A stretch of 64,000 nt of DNA from Proteles cristata cristata (GCA_017311185.1 JAESUZ010000756.1:1488001-1552000), one strand, 5' to 3'; shown: positions 36,181 to 48,619, counted from the first letter of the stretch. The notes: generated by a model from the letters alone, not told the origin. Numbers and translations are program-made.

Positions 36181-36880
36181 CCACACCTCTACTTGGTCAT
36201 CTCAAAAGTATCTCGGTCCCAGCGCCTCTGAACATAACCCTCAGGATCTTCCCCATAAAGCTGTCTTTTTGCCTCTCTTCCCTCTCCTAATGGGAATCCC
36301 CACGATCTCTCCAGTCACACGAGCCAGAAATCGTTATCTGGCTGGAGGAGTTATCTTGGACACCTCAATTTCCCCCACCCTCCTCCATCTAATCCACCAA
36401 CCAGTTCTGTTGGGTTTTTATCTTCTAACTACCTTTCACACTCTGTCCCTCTCACTCCATCCTCATGACCACCACGCAGTCTGTCTTATCTCTAGACCAT
36501 GGGAAGGTCTCTCCTCACCTGCTTCTTCACCAATCCCCCCTCAACATTTCATTAGCTCTGCAGTGTGGTCATCCGATCACGCACCCTGCAAAATGCCCTA
36601 TTGGAAGGTCTGGCAGAGAGGTTCAAAGGTCTCCTTTAAACAGGCCTCCTTTTCTGACAGTGCGAATAGAAATCAGGGGCTGGACCAGCTTGGAGAGTGA
36701 GGCTTCTCTGCAGGGAGTGCTGCAGACTGCTAGGAGCCCAAGGATGGCCTGGGCTTCTGGACCTTCTGCTTATAAAGAAAAATGCCCTTCTTCAGCTTAT
36801 CTCAGTTCATCCAGCACTTCCAAAGTGAGGAACATAACATCATTTTGTCTCCATTATCATTAACATACTCAGATGAAACT
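36180..36880 (+). repeat. L2-type LINE fragment
   Basis: Text such as 'CACACGAGCCAGAAATCGTT' followed by 'CTTGGACACCTCAATTTCCC' and 'CCTTCTTCAGCTTATCTCAG' fits ancient L2 3' sequence in sense orientation. The same family is seen at 45480 and 58800. Confidence 0.5.
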
Positions 36881-37141
36881 GGGCTTTTGGTGATGCTTGA
36901 ATTTCAGAACAAGATGGGTACTTGATCCCTTCATAAAGATCATCAAATGGATAATCTTATATCAAGAAAACAACCAGGCACAACTTAAGGTCATAAAATA
37001 TCATTTCATGTTGTAATTTTTTTTTGCATTAGAAAATTTTATTCTATAAAATGAATATAGTGCCAACAACCCTTCCTTTGGAAAAGTACTCTGACCTTAT
37101 GTCCTTTCTACCCATTTATATTTAGAAGCCCCCAATCCTAC

Positions 37142-37351
37142 AGGGCACCCCATTCTACAGGAAATCAGTTGAGCGTCTGACTCTTGATTTCGACTCAGGT
37201 CATGATCTCACAGTCATCGGATTGAGCCCCACTTCGGGCTCTGCACTGAGTCTGGAGCCTGCTTGGGATATTCTCTCTCTCTGCTCGTCTCCCCACTTGC
37301 ATGCTCTCTCTCTAAAAAATAATAGTAATAATAATAAAACTTAAAAAAAAA
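37142..37351 (+). mobile_element. Can-SINE with an altered head
   Basis: The body (GTTGAGCGTCTGACTCTTGA, GGTCATGATCTCACAG) and tail are normal. Between GGGCACC and TCAGTTGAGCG the usual TGGGTGGC is replaced by CCATTCTACAGGAAA. The target duplication is CCCCAATCCTACAG / CCCCCATCCTACAG. Confidence 0.88.
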
Positions 37352-38620
37352 AGTCCCCCATCCTACAGAGTCTGTAAATATTTTATGACTTTTCTTGCAA
37401 AATAAATAGGGACTGATGCTGTTGGACCCCTAGTTTTGAGCTTGCTTGGTTGGTTTTTAGTAGGTCTGTGACTTATGAAAGTCCGGAAACCATTAGTTTT
37501 GATTAGCATGAGAGTATGTTGTGCAGAGTTAAGCAGGGGTTGGGTCATGCAGGGCCGGGTAGGCTATGCTCAAGAATTTGGGTTTCATCTTAAAGGCAGT
37601 AGGGAATCACAGGAGGATTTGAAGCTGGTTAGTAACATCAGATTTGCCCTTTGGAAAGATCATTCTGGATACTCCCTGTGAATGGATTCAAGGACAAGAG
37701 CTAGAAACAAGAGATGAGCAGGGAGGCAGAGCTTAAGGCATGGTGGTGGGATAAGGAGTTATAGTTGGTAGGTCCTGGGGGACTGACTGAGGAAAGGGGG
37801 AAGTGGGGCCCTGCAAGGCGAGTGGAGATCCCTGGCTTGGTCAAAGAATGGATGCTGGTGACATGCGCTAAGCTGGAGGTACAGAAGGAACAGGTTTGTG
37901 TCCGTGGCTTTTGTTGTCCTTTGGGGGAAATGAGGGTGAGGGGAAGGGGAACTTGAGTTGTCCTGCCCATTCTGAATCGAGGGGGTCATGTGGGATGGCC
38001 CGGTGGATGTGAGTTGGACCCGCACAGAGAGTCCACTGAATGAGAAGTAGGCAGGGGGCATCAGCAAAAGAAGAATCTTTGGTGGAGATTAAAATAGAAC
38101 AGGCAGAGGTGAGAGAAAACCAGAACACAGTGGCCTCAGAGCCCAAGACAGTATTTATGGAGCAGGAGGAAGGGTATTCAATGCCGCAAAGAGGTCGAGT
38201 AAGCTCAGTCTCTGGGGCTGGGGAGCAGAGGTCCTCTGTGACCTTGCTGAGCCATTTCAGCATGGGAAGTGGTGGCGGGGGGGGGGCCAGGAACAGTGCG
38301 GCCGGTCAGCAGTTGATGAAGGTGGGAAGGGAAGAGCAGACATCCATTTCCAACAAGGGGGGATGTGTGACCTCGAGCAGTGCCCCCCCACCCCCCCACG
38401 AAGATTCCCTACACAGCACAGGCTGCACGGGAATGGCTCTGAAGGGACCGTGATGAGGAAAGAAGACTTCAGAAGAAGACAGTGCTGGGTGAGGGGGAGA
38501 GGGGGGAAGGCCTGAGATGGTGGAATCCAGGCTGGGGCACCCCCCACTCCATTTCCTCGGACTCATTTACATGTGTAAGGGGAGTCTTATTTTTCGCCCT
38601 GAGAAAGGTTTCTTAGGTCT
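37352..38620. repeat. Old interspersed repeat text, family not named
   Basis: 'GATCATTCTGGATACTCCCT' and 'GGTTTCATCTTAAAGGCAGT' belong to a dispersed mammalian repeat type. The block 38040-38560 is purine-rich with G- and C-runs. No exon is supported. Confidence 0.35.
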
Positions 38621-38999
38621 CTAAAGTAAGATTTTTAAAAATTTATACAGTTTTGTCTTCCCTGTGTGAATTTTGAACATTCTTTCCATTTTCCCTCCTC
38701 TCATGTGGTTTTCTTCACATCCCTGAGAGCTCTGAACATGTGTTCCTCCCTCTATCTATAAAAGACACGTTCAGTTTGCTTCCTATTCTAGATTGAATAG
38801 GAAATCTCTAAATTGAGATCCTGAAATAACTGGTAGACTCCCTTTAAAAAAGATCTCATCTTTTTAAAAAACATCTCATAATTTTCTTATGGCTTCGTTC
38901 TTATGGTCTGAAAAAAAATACTTCTGTTAGTCTGTTTGTGGAATGAGAACCCCTACCTTTTGCTTTGTCGAAGGAGAGGAAATATATCCATTAATGTAA

Positions 39000-39440
39000 G
39001 AACAAAAACTTCGAAGTCCTATCAAATATTGGCAAGTGTGATGACATTAAAATGTAAAATTATATGTAAAAAATCTCTATAAAACAAAATTAAAAGAAAG
39101 TGAGAAAAACACCAGTGACCTGTGGTAAAGGGCTTATTTGTATTGTATTACAAAGGGTTTTACAGATCAATAAGAAAAAGACAAACAACCTGACTGAAAA
39201 ACAGGCAGAACTCATGAAGAGAATACAGGAGGAAATGCAAATGATCAATGAACATAAAAATACACTTCCCCTCATCACTAAATCCATAGAAGGTAGGAAA
39301 ATGAGAGTAGATTTGGCAAAGATTCTTGAAAAAGTGGTAATAATACCCGGCGTTGCCAGAGTGGGGAGAAACTGGCGGAGGAGGGTGGGTAGACAGCTTG
39401 CTACTGTGTGTCCATGATATTTGAATTTCTCGTAACAAGT
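39000..39440 (+). mobile_element. Old LINE-1 fragment, sense
   Basis: A frame near 39100-39417 reads NLTEKQAELMKRIQEEMQM, similar in layout to degraded L1 ORF2 ends, and is followed by TCTTGAAAAAGTGGTAATAA. It has no start or splice context for a gene. Confidence 0.45.
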
Positions 39441-39478
39441 ATATATACTTAAAAGCAGCAATAAAAATAATATTTCTG

Positions 39479-39612
39479 AGGGGAGCTGGGTGGTTCAGTC
39501 GGTGAAGCATCCGACTCTTGGTTTCAGCTCAGATCATGATCTCACTGTTCGTAGTTCAAGCCCCATGGGATTCTCTCTCTCCTTGGGTTGCTCTTCAAAA
39601 AATAAATAAATA
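39479..39612 (+). mobile_element. Can-SINE, internally deleted
   Basis: GGGGAGCTGGGTGGTTCAGT and TTCAAGCCCCATGG are followed at once by GATTCTCTCTC, so the TCTGTGCTGAC segment is missing. The tail is AAAAAATAAATAAAT. It abuts a second SINE. Confidence 0.88.
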
Positions 39613-39833
39613 GGGGCTCCTGGGTGGCTCAGTCGGTTGAGCGTCTGGCTTCGGCTCAGGTTATGATCTCACCATTCATGGGTTCGAGCCTGTGTCAGGC
39701 TCTGTGCTGGCAGCTGAGACCAGAGCCTGCTTCGGATTCTGTGTCTCCCTCTCTCTTTGAGCACCCCCCGCCCCCCCCGCTCACGCTGCCTCTCTCTCTT
39801 CTCTCAAAAATAAATAAAACATTAAAAAAAAAT
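39613..39833 (+). mobile_element. Can-SINE, second of a tandem pair
   Basis: GGGGCTCCTGGGTGGCTCAG starts directly after the A-tail of the previous SINE, a common A-tail insertion pattern. A C-run (near 39765-39778) breaks the CT-rich part. Confidence 0.92.
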
Positions 39834-40237
39834 TTAATAATCAAACAGTTTTTATAAAAAATTTTTATATCATGTTATTAAAAAATAAGATTTCTACTGG
39901 CACATAACAAAGCAAATGGCCCTATTTAAATCTCACTTCTTGGCACTCACTGATTCCATAATCAAAGGCAAATTAGCTAACCTCTCGGCCTGTTTCCTCA
40001 TATATAGAATACGCATAGCAATACCTCAGATACCTTAGTGTGAAATTAAATGAATAGCATATGGAAATGAATGGTCAAGGAAACACTCCATAAATGATAG
40101 CCGCTCATCAAGAAATAAATAATAATGTGTTCTCACACTTGCAGCTGCTGTCTGTCCATGAAATGACACCTGAAGGTACCACCTAAGTACGTAGGGAACC
40201 ACGATCAGAGACAGAACACATGAAACAGCAGCTCATC

Positions 40238-40468
40238 TGGGGCGCCTGGGTGGCTTAGTCGGTTAAGCGTCCGACTTTCGCTTAGGTCATGATCTCGTGG
40301 TTCGTGGGTTCGAGCCCCGCGTCGGGCTCTGTGCTGACTGCCAGCTCAGAGCCTGGAGCTGCTTCAGTCTGTGACTCCCTCTCTCTCTGACCCTCCCCTG
40401 CTCACGCTGTCTCTCTCTCTCCTAGAAATAAATAAAAACATTAAAAAAATTAAAAAAAAAAAAGAAAA
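40238..40468 (+). mobile_element. Can-SINE (TCGCTTAGG-type), sense
   Basis: A young copy with GGGGCGCCTGGGTGGCTTAG, ACTTTCGCTTAGG and a pure B box. The 16-base target duplication GAAACAGCAGCTCATC is at 40222-40237 and 40469-40484. Confidence 0.96.
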
Positions 40469-41429
40469 GAAACAGCAGCTCATCGCAGTTTGCTCTTTCA
40501 GGTATATTATACTTTTTTGCAGAGAAAGGCAGATCGGTAAGGTGGAAATGAAAGTATTCTGGCACTTTTCAGAGAACAGCCTTGAAGACAAGCTTCTAAA
40601 GTTCTATCCCAGTGAAGGTCAGGGTAGAGTGATGCTTCTTTGTAATCCCCGCTACCCTGCAACCTGGCACCGTCTCTTGTTTTCCTCAGGAACCCCGGGC
40701 CTCATGTCTGTGTCCCCTTCCTAATCTCAGTGCTTTCCCCTTCTCTGACAGGCACAGGAAATATTGGGGAACTAAGGTCCTGATCCTTCCCACAGGTTTG
40801 GATGTATAATTGAGCCTACGGTGCAGGTATGGGTACCCAAACCGCCGCACACCTAAGCGCACCTCCTACCTTTCATATTTGGATGTAACTCTTGGTAGAA
40901 AACGCAAGATTTGACATCCACCATCCTTGCTTTGTGACCCGATTGGTCTCTTACAGTATTAATCCGTTTCATTCGTTCCTTTTAGGTAACACTTCTTAAT
41001 TTCTGAATCTGCCAGATCGTCTCTGGAACGGGAAGGAGGGTGGGGGGGATCGGACCAGCTGAGTAAGAATTGTCACGGTCAGTTTTTTTGGTTTTTTTTT
41101 AAGCCAATTGATAACGTATTCTCCAAACTAGCTTTCCCAATTCTACAGAATTAAACATCATAGTTTAAACATCATACTTATGCTTTTTTTAAAAATCTGG
41201 CTAATTAATCAGTATGTGGTGGGTTTATCTTTTTTTCTTTTTTTTTACTTTTTATTTTTAAGGAACTAGAAATAGACATGCAGTTGCAATAATACAGATC
41301 CCCGCAAGCCCTTCACCGAGTTTCCTCTAAGGGAAACTACTTGTTAAACTGCAGTTCCACAGCCTGGGTGCTGATGCTGTACAGTTGGGCTCCAGAGCAT
41401 TCCTATCGAAGGGATCCTTCACGTTGCCC

Positions 41430-43350
41430 TGCTAGAGCCAAACCCATTCCCTCATGCTCCCCTCACCCTCTGTTCCTAACCGGGTCTCTGTTCCTATGAT
41501 CTTCAAGAACGTTAAACACCGAGAACCATGCAGTATGTGACCTTTTGGGACAGGCTCTTTCCACTCTGCATAATTCACCCACCTTGTATGTATCATAGTT
41601 CATTTCTCTTTGCTGGCTGTGTTGTTTCTGGTGGTGTGGGCATACCACACTGCTTAAACCTTCGTGCGCTGAGGGACATCTGGGTCTTTTCTAGCTTTTG
41701 ACTGTTAGGAGTAAAGCGGTTGTGGATATCCACGTGTGGGTTTTGGTGTGAACGTTCAGTTTTCATTCTCTGGGATAAATGTCCGTGAGCATAATTGCTG
41801 GTTGAGACAGTAGTTGCATATTGAGTTTCTCTAAGAAACCACTCTTTTCTGGAGTGGCTACACCATTTTACATTCTCACCGGCAGTGTTTGAACAGTCCG
41901 CTTCCTTGACATCGTTGTCAGCATTTGGTGTTGCGGTTCTTTTTTGTTTTGGCCGTTTTATTAGGTATGTAATAAAATCTCATTGTGGTTTTGATCTGCG
42001 TTTCCTTAATCGCTAATGATGTTGACCATCTTTTCATGCATGTGTTTATTGACCATTCGCATATCCTCTTTGGTGAAATGTCTCTTCAAGCCTGTTTGCC
42101 TGTTTTCTGAATAGATTTTTTTTTTCCTGTTGGGTTTTGAGAATTCTTTGTATATATTCTTCCTCTACCTGTCCCTTATCAAGAGGTTTGCAAAGGTTTT
42201 CAAATATTTTTCTCCTGGTCTTTAGCTTGCCTTTCATCGTCCTTTAACAGGACCTTTGGCAGACCAAACATTTTTAATTTTAATGAAATCCAACTTAGTT
42301 TCTCCTTTTATGCAGTATATTTTTGGGGTTAGGTATAAAAACCCTGTACCTAACCCTAGATTCCTAAGATTTTTCTCCCATTTTTTTTTTTGGTCTTTGT
42401 CCAGTTGGTCTCCGCCATTTGTTGAAAAGATTATTCCTCTGCTGAGTTGGTTTTGTGCATTTGTCAACAACCCATTGTATGTATTCATGTGACGCCACTG
42501 CTGGGTGCTCATTCCATCTCATTGGTCTGTACGTTTAGCCCTTCGACAATACCACACGATCTTGGATACTGTCACTATTTGATGCATCTTGAAATCCGAC
42601 TGACTCGCCCCAGTTCATTATTCTTTTTAAAAAATTATTTTAGCCTATTCTGGTTTCTTTGGCTTTACATCCTACCTTTTACAATACCCCTATCTATAGC
42701 TGCAAAAAAATCTTGTTAGAATTTTGATATGAATTGTGTCAAACCTATGTACTAACGAGAAAAATGTATGTTCTTACTGCGCTGAGTCTTCCTAGCTGTA
42801 AATACAGTACATCTTCCCACTTGGTTAGCTATGCTTTAATTTTTTCCTTCAGCATTTTATAGTTTTCAACATACATGTTCTGTTAGTCCTATACATGTTT
42901 TGTTAGATCAACACATATGTATTTCAATTTTTTGAGTGATTGTAAATGGTATTATATTTCTAATTTCAGTGGTCACAAGTTCAAAGTTAGTGTACAGAAT
43001 TATAATACTTTTATGTGTTTATCTTATAGCCTGTCTGTGGTGTTGTCAAACTCATTTATTAGTTCTAGGAGTCTTTTGTAGATTCCTTGGGATTTTTTTT
43101 CTACCTAACAACATCATCTGGAAACAAGACAGTTTTCGTTCTTTTGTGTGTGTGTGTCTGTCTTTGATTTCCATTCTTCCTTTCATTACACTAGCTAGAA
43201 CTTCCAGTACTATGTTCATAAGTGAGAGTAGGCATCCTTGCCTTATTCACAGTCTTAGAGAGAAAGCATTCGCTCTTTGTAGCATCGAGGCTCCTGTTAG
43301 GTTTGTTGCTGATCTGTGCGGAGTGGGCTGTTATAAATACCTTGTGGGAA
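41430..43350 (-). mobile_element. Old LINE-1 (ORF2 and 3' end), antisense
   Basis: Reverse-strand frames at 42234-42512 and 42046-42237 read LDFIKIKNVWSAKGPVK and KIFENLCKPLDKG, matching L1 ORF2 C-terminal segments in order. Forward text at 41550-41930 (CTCTTTCCACTCTGCATAAT, TTACATTCTCACCGGCAGTG) is the reversed ORF2 end, and 43140-43300 (CACTAGCTAGAACTTCCAGT) is reversed reverse-transcriptase sequence. Stops and frameshifts are many. Confidence 0.75.
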
Positions 43351-43454
43351 AGGAGCAGTGTGCGGACCTGATGAGCCGTCTCCTGCAGATCCCCTTCCCC
43401 TGCTGGAGACAGATTCAGGCCAGCTGGTTGGCTAGGGTGAAGTGTGAGGAAGGA

Positions 43455-43585
43455 AGAGCTTAGAATTTGGAGTCAGAACACACAGATTTAATTTTGGCTC
43501 CCCTGCCTCGTAGCTAGGTGGCCTGGGCAAATTACGTACACCTCTCAAGGCCCAATTCCTCCTTCACAAAAAAAGGAGAAGAGCA
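43455..43585 (+). repeat. MIR SINE
   Basis: GGAGTCAGAACACACAGATT, GGCCTGGGCAAATTACGTAC and a CCTTCACAAAAAAAGG end give a MIR body. Confidence 0.7.
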
Positions 43586-43859
43586 ACATCCCTCCTGCCT
43601 TAAGCGCAGATGTCCAAGAGAGTAGTTTTGTCCCTGTGAGCGGCGGCCGTGCCCGCCAGTAGGAGCTGGAAAACTGACCCGGCTTGGTGAGATCTTCACT
43701 GCCCCCTGCTGCGGCCCCACCCTGGCACCTTAATTTATGGGTCTCTATGGAAGATTTGACAGTCAGATAGGTCATTAAAATATGCATCTGGAATCTTAAA
43801 CTAAAAGACTAACCGATCTGGGGGTTTGCTGTCCCAAGAGCAGACAACCGAGTCCACTT

Positions 43860-44010
43860 CCTGGCCCGTCCGCCAACCACCTGGGTAAACCTGGGCAGAT
43901 CACGTAATCCCCCAATTCACTGTCAGTGCCACCATCTGTAAACTGAGTGAAGACAGACTTCCTTCAGCAGGCTGCTGTGAAGAGTGAGTGAGTTTACGTA
44001 ACCTCGTTAG
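43860..44010 (+). repeat. MIR SINE, second copy
   Basis: CTGGGCAGATCACGTAATCC, CATCTGTAAACTGAG and CTGCTGTGAAGAGTGAGTGA are MIR-like. It lies about 100 bases before ZBTB2 coding exon 2. Confidence 0.65.
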
Positions 44011-44110
44011 CATGACACGTTCGCTGTGATCGTTACTGTCGGTTGACTTATAAAGGACACATACTTACTTGTGAATCACCTTTCTTAAAAAAAAATTGTT
44101 TGCTTTGCAG

Positions 44111-44122
44111 ATTTTTAAAAAA
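44111..44122 (+). other. ZBTB2: ZBTB2 exon 2 5' UTR and start context
   Basis: Twelve bases follow the acceptor TTTGCAG (ends 44110). The start codon at 44123 has A at -3 and G at +4, a strong initiation context. No other ATG lies between the acceptor and this start. Confidence 0.9.
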
Positions 44123-44295
44123 ATGGATTTGGCCAACCATGGACTTATTCTCCTGCAACAGTTAAACGCTCAGCGAGAGTTTGGTTTCCTGTGTGACTGC
44201 ACGGTTGCCATCGGCGATGTGTACTTCAAGGCACACAAATCAGTTCTTGCTTCATTCTCCAATTACTTTAAGATGTTGTTTGTCCATCAGACCAG
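44123..44295 (+). CDS. ZBTB2: ZBTB2 coding exon 2 (start of the BTB domain)
   Basis: The 57 codons plus two bases begin [18 protein letters not shown] and continue [17 protein letters not shown], then [18 protein letters not shown], ending in HQT plus AG of a split serine codon. A donor GTAACT follows at 44296. The segment [27 protein letters not shown] is the typical start of a BTB/POZ dimerisation domain (about residues 24-89). ZBTB2 is a nuclear transcription regulator described as a repressor acting on genes of the p53-p21 pathway and binding some methylated or GC-rich DNA. The exon is intact and matches the mammalian protein. Confidence 0.97.
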
Positions 44296-45479
44296 GTAAC
44301 TAACGTGGTTGATAATAATCTAATGACTGTCGGCGCTGAACTTCCACGGCCCTCTTTCCCTCCGCACCTGCTCTTTGCCCATCCGGACCCTGCGTCTCCC
44401 CTCCGCTCCCCGGAATCCTAGGCTCTGGGCTCCCAGGTTTCCCTTGTGGCCTCACTCACCCCTCGCTCATCTTGGTTACTCCTGCTTTCAGCAGCGCTTG
44501 AGAATCCCTGGCCTTCGAGCCCCCAGCAGCGCCCCGCTGCCAGGACCCCAGCCGGGTGTCCCCTGCACTGCAGGATGGACAGTGGCTTCCTGGATCCTTT
44601 CTTCTGCTCCTCAGGTCCTCCCACCCCACCCCCCAGTCTTCCTTCCGGGTCTTTCCGAGTTTTTATCCTGGTCTGCCAGTCTAATGGGAGGCTGGAGGGC
44701 ATGAATCCCCCAGTTGCCTTCTTTTCTTTCTTAAAACCTCTTAAAATCCATAGCTCTTGGTTGGTTTTTCCTTCCCATCTCTCCTGCCTTGGAGAAGAGG
44801 ACCCCGGGTGTCCCAGGAACGGTGACATTCCTCCGACCCCCTCGCCCCCAGATCCTGCTGCCTCTTCCTTTCCGGTTCTGTACTTTTCACCGTGCGTGTG
44901 CGCTCTCTCTCTCCCCATGCTTGAGTCCCCAAAGGATCCCCGTCTCCCTGACACCCAGTGGTGCTGTCTACCTGACTCACCGGGCAGCCTCTCCTTGATT
45001 TCATTCCGGAAATGTTCCGAGGACGAGCCACAGCCTGGCTCGTGCGCCCCTCACCGCTCCTCCCCGTGGCCATTGCCCTGTCTCCTCCATTTCTACCAAA
45101 ATCATTTCGCAAAGGTCACCTCTTCGTCACAACCATGGCTCTTCTCTCAGCCTCCGGTGCCCTTGCCCTCTGTAGCATTTGCCGCCTACTGTTTTCTTCC
45201 TCTCTGAGGGTCGTCCTCTGCGCTCAGATAAGGCAGAATGTCCCATTTTCCACCCTCTCAGGTCTGGGAGCTGCGCTGAGTTTTGGTCTGGTCCCTCTGT
45301 GCTTCTTTCCATATACACCCCCCTCAGGGGAGCTGCTAGTGCTCCTGGGTTTTGCCTCTGCTGGAAACCACCAGTTTACAGCTCTGGCCTTGACCTTTCT
45401 CTGTGTCTTCCAGAACTCTGCTTCCCAAGGCCACGAGGCTGGCCACTCATGGGCTGAATTGAGTTATCAGCGGGTCTAA

Positions 45480-46150
45480 AGTGGAATTAGGCCTTCCCGA
45501 GTCCTTCCCTGACCTCCCTGTTTATCTCTAAGGGACCCCTTCTTCAAATCGCTCCGAAACCCTATCCTCTGGGCCCTCAAGCCATGTTTCCCTCACCCCC
45601 CTGCCCCGTTCTGCATTAGTCTGTTCCTTCCCCTTCTCTCTTCCTTCCATTTCCTAATTATTTTCCACAACTGTGAGATTAATATTTCTGAACAGTCCTT
45701 TGACTGTAGGATGCCTTGGATCAGAAATCTCCATGGTGTTATTCCTTTGATCACAAACCTGCAGGGTCCCCATCGCGCATCAAAACAGCACACAGATTCC
45801 TCGTTCTCTTTCAAGGCCCCTCAGGCTGGCAGCCTGACCTCTGCCTCCCTGGCCACGAGCCCCCTTGGGACCACCCCTCCCACCGGGCCACTCCCTCAGC
45901 CCAGCCCCTCCCCATCACCTCTTCCATGACTCCTCCCCAAAGTGATCAAAGGCCACCTCTTTCCTTTTTCACATCTCATAGCACTTTATTACAAGATCCT
46001 GCATTTTCCCTGTGTTGTTCTTTGTGTATTTCTCTCCCGTCCTCTTTTGTAAGTTTCTTGAGAGCAGCAACTGGGTTTTACAAATCTGAAAGCCCCAGTG
46101 TATAGGTCCAGTATTTGTACATAATAGCCACTTGTTAAATGTCTGGAGGA
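45480..46150 (+). repeat. L2-type LINE 3' part
   Basis: CCTTCCCTGACCTCCCTG, then 'AGTTTCTTGAGAGCAGCAAC' and 'CCAGTGTATAGGTCCAGTAT' ending GCCACTTGTTAAATGTCTGG is the reduced L2 3' end layout. It lies in ZBTB2 intron 2. Older L2-like text may begin near 44340. Confidence 0.55.
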
Positions 46151-48352
46151 GCAGAATGGGGGAATAATAGAAATAATGGCAAGCAGAGGTTGCTTTATCT
46201 TGCGACACTAAGGATGTTCCCTTTGAATGCATTGTCGGAGACTTCATAACTAATGTGCACTTAGAAGTCACCACACAATGAATTAAATTGTCTTTGAAAG
46301 GGGGAAGATTTTCATTTGGGGGAGTAAAAGAATACAACTTAATGAGTTTTGAATAGATGCAAGAAACTTAAATGTAGATCAATTAGATGCTTTTGTCACA
46401 CGGAAATGTGGTGTCTGTGTGGATAGGAGTCCCAAGTGTAAGCAATCAAGTGTTGTTGCCCGGAGGAGGCACGCGCCATTTCTCATTGAGACAAAGCAAA
46501 TACTGCATGAAGGCCAGAGGCAGGCTTTTAAACCAGGGCATTTTTTGCAAGGCAGTGACCAGACTACCAAAAGGTGGACTGAGAATAGTTTTTTGCACAC
46601 TTGGCTCAAGCATGTCTTAATGCCTGTAGTAGCCCTAGCTATCTCTGTCTCGGGTGCATTCCTCTAAGCGGGAAGTTTGAAATCCTGCAGGACTGCAGAC
46701 ACAGAGCTCCCAAAAGTAAAACCGCAGAGGCAGGTTTTGCTAAGCACAACCTCCTGATGAGGTCGGACATTACTTAAAATTCTGTTATTTCCCAAGTTCA
46801 TTAAGCCCATCTTTTACTTGGATCTTCTGGCGAAGGAAAACGAAAACTGAATTGCTGTGAAAGTTTGCACGAAGGGCTTGTAGCTGTGCTAAAACTATGT
46901 TTTTCCCCGTAAAAGTGTTGCCTCGAGCAGACAGCTGCCAATCAAACCATGTAGGTGTAATTATCTTGTGGAGAGCTAGGTCCTTCCAGAAGGACTTGGA
47001 AATGACCGAAGTCTGGCCCGTAGCAAGTCGAGAGGTCAGCTGCCCGGAAGAGAAAGCAGTCAAGGGTGGAGATTGCTGCAATGTGACCTAAGGAGCTTTT
47101 TCAAATAACTTTTTTTTAAGGGTCTCCATGTATATATGTGTGCATGTGTACTTCTGCTTTAAGAAAAAAAAAATTAAGATCAAGAAATGAAGAGAATTGC
47201 TTTCTGGGGCGCCTGGGCCCTGGGTGCCGCGTGAACCCCCAGAGACTCTGCGCCTGCCTCTCCCCGGAGCCTTCCCAGCAGCCCCGCCGGGCCACCTTGG
47301 ACCCCCTCGCCCCGGCCGGGCTCAGTCTCCCAGCCCCGTTCCTCCTCTGCCTTCAGAGACTGCTCACAGCTCTTTAAAACCTGAGCTCTGCTGAGTTCAC
47401 CTCTCCTGGTGGCAGTAGACAGAGGACACAGCCTGTACAGTAACAAATGAGGGAAAATTCTAGAACTTACAACAAAATGTTGACAGAAAGAGGCCATGCT
47501 TCGTAGTCCCCGCTCACAAATGCTGCCCTCCTTTGGATTTCTGCCCTTCCCTTTTCTTTTTGGAAAGCCACTGGGTCCCTTCCTTCTGCCTGGAGGAACA
47601 TTCCATCCTGGCGGAAGAAAGGTGCTCTGTAGTCTTCTGGGAGTACTTTGTACTCTAAAGGCCTGTGGTTTCACAGTTCTCGATTTTGGGGGTGACTGTT
47701 TACATTATTACAGTATTCTTCCCCACACACGATCCCTGAAGCTTTATTCTGAATATTGAACTTCCCTAGAGCACCTAAACGCACCCTAGTGTATGCATCC
47801 TAGTGTACACACGCATCGTAGTGTATATGCATAGTAGTGTATACGCATCCTAGTGTATACATATCCTAGTGTATATGCGCAGTATTGTGGGCCGTTGCCC
47901 TGTGCTTAAAGCGAGGACCGCCTGCGTTTGCATTCCTATTGAAAGGAGGATAAATAAAGGACAGTAAAAAAGACTCCAAAGGAAGATGAGTGATCTGTGT
48001 GTCTTTTTAAAAAATAGAATCACATAAGCTCTGTTCTTTCTGCTGTCAGAGTGCTGCCAGCTTTTATTCTTTGACTCTTCATACTTTGTAGTCAGATGTT
48101 TTTCACATGACTGTTGTACGCAGTCATCTTGAAATATATGCACATTGATAGCAAAACAGCAATTACTCAAATCTGGGCTGTCACAAATCACCACTAAAGT
48201 CACTTTTTAAAAAAATAGAATACAATGTTAACTTTGGAAGAGCATGGTATCCTGTCATTATTTTAGCATATTGGAACATATTTGTTAATAAGATAAACAC
48301 CTAAAGGAGACAAAAAGTTATAATAGTAAGTGGTATAATAAAAAATGATGAA
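46150..48352. other. ZBTB2: ZBTB2 intron 2, mostly unique
   Basis: A GC-rich stretch lies at 47205-47395 and a minisatellite at 47789-47884. No exon with two splice sites in frame with ZBTB2 was found. Confidence 0.5.
47789..47884. repeat. 16-base minisatellite
   Basis: Six units of GTGTATACGCATCCTA-type sequence (14, 18, 16, 16, 16 and 16 bases) follow one another, each starting with GTGTA and most ending in TA. Alternating purine-pyrimidine stretches are frequent. Confidence 0.92.
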
Positions 48353-48471
48353 GGCGCCGAGGTGGCTTCGTTGGTTAAGTGTCTGACTCTTGACCTCACT
48401 CAGGTCTTGATCTCAGGGTCATGAGTTCAAGCTCCATGATGGACTTGAAATCTACTTAAAAAAAAAAAAAA
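48353..48471 (+). mobile_element. Old SINEC-type element, sense
   Basis: GGCGCCGAGGTGGCTTCGTT, GATCTCAGGGTCATGAGTTC and TCTACTT plus A-tail show the older layout without a CT-rich tail part. Confidence 0.85.
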
Positions 48472-48576
48472 AGATTATAAATTCTAAAGGCATTCAGGAA
48501 GCTGTCTTTGAAACTGAGAATGTATATATTGTCTATAGAATATATTCACTCAGTGAATGATAGCACATACCTCATA

Positions 48577-48594
48577 ATATATAGATCTATATAT
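48577..48594. repeat. 18-base perfect palindrome
   Basis: ATATATAGATCTATATAT equals its own reverse complement and lies in an AT-rich stretch just before a SINE insertion. Confidence 0.9.
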
Positions 48595-48619
48595 AGATAC
48601 AGGTCTATATCATGGCTTT

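Noticed and set aside
39100..39417. A 105-codon lysine-rich frame in ZBTB2 intron 1
   Set aside because: It looks like degraded LINE-1 ORF2 sequence and has no gene structure.
47205..47230. A SINE head GGGGCGCCTGGGCCCTGGG
   Set aside because: Only about ten bases match the SINE start; no tRNA body, CT-rich part or tail follows.
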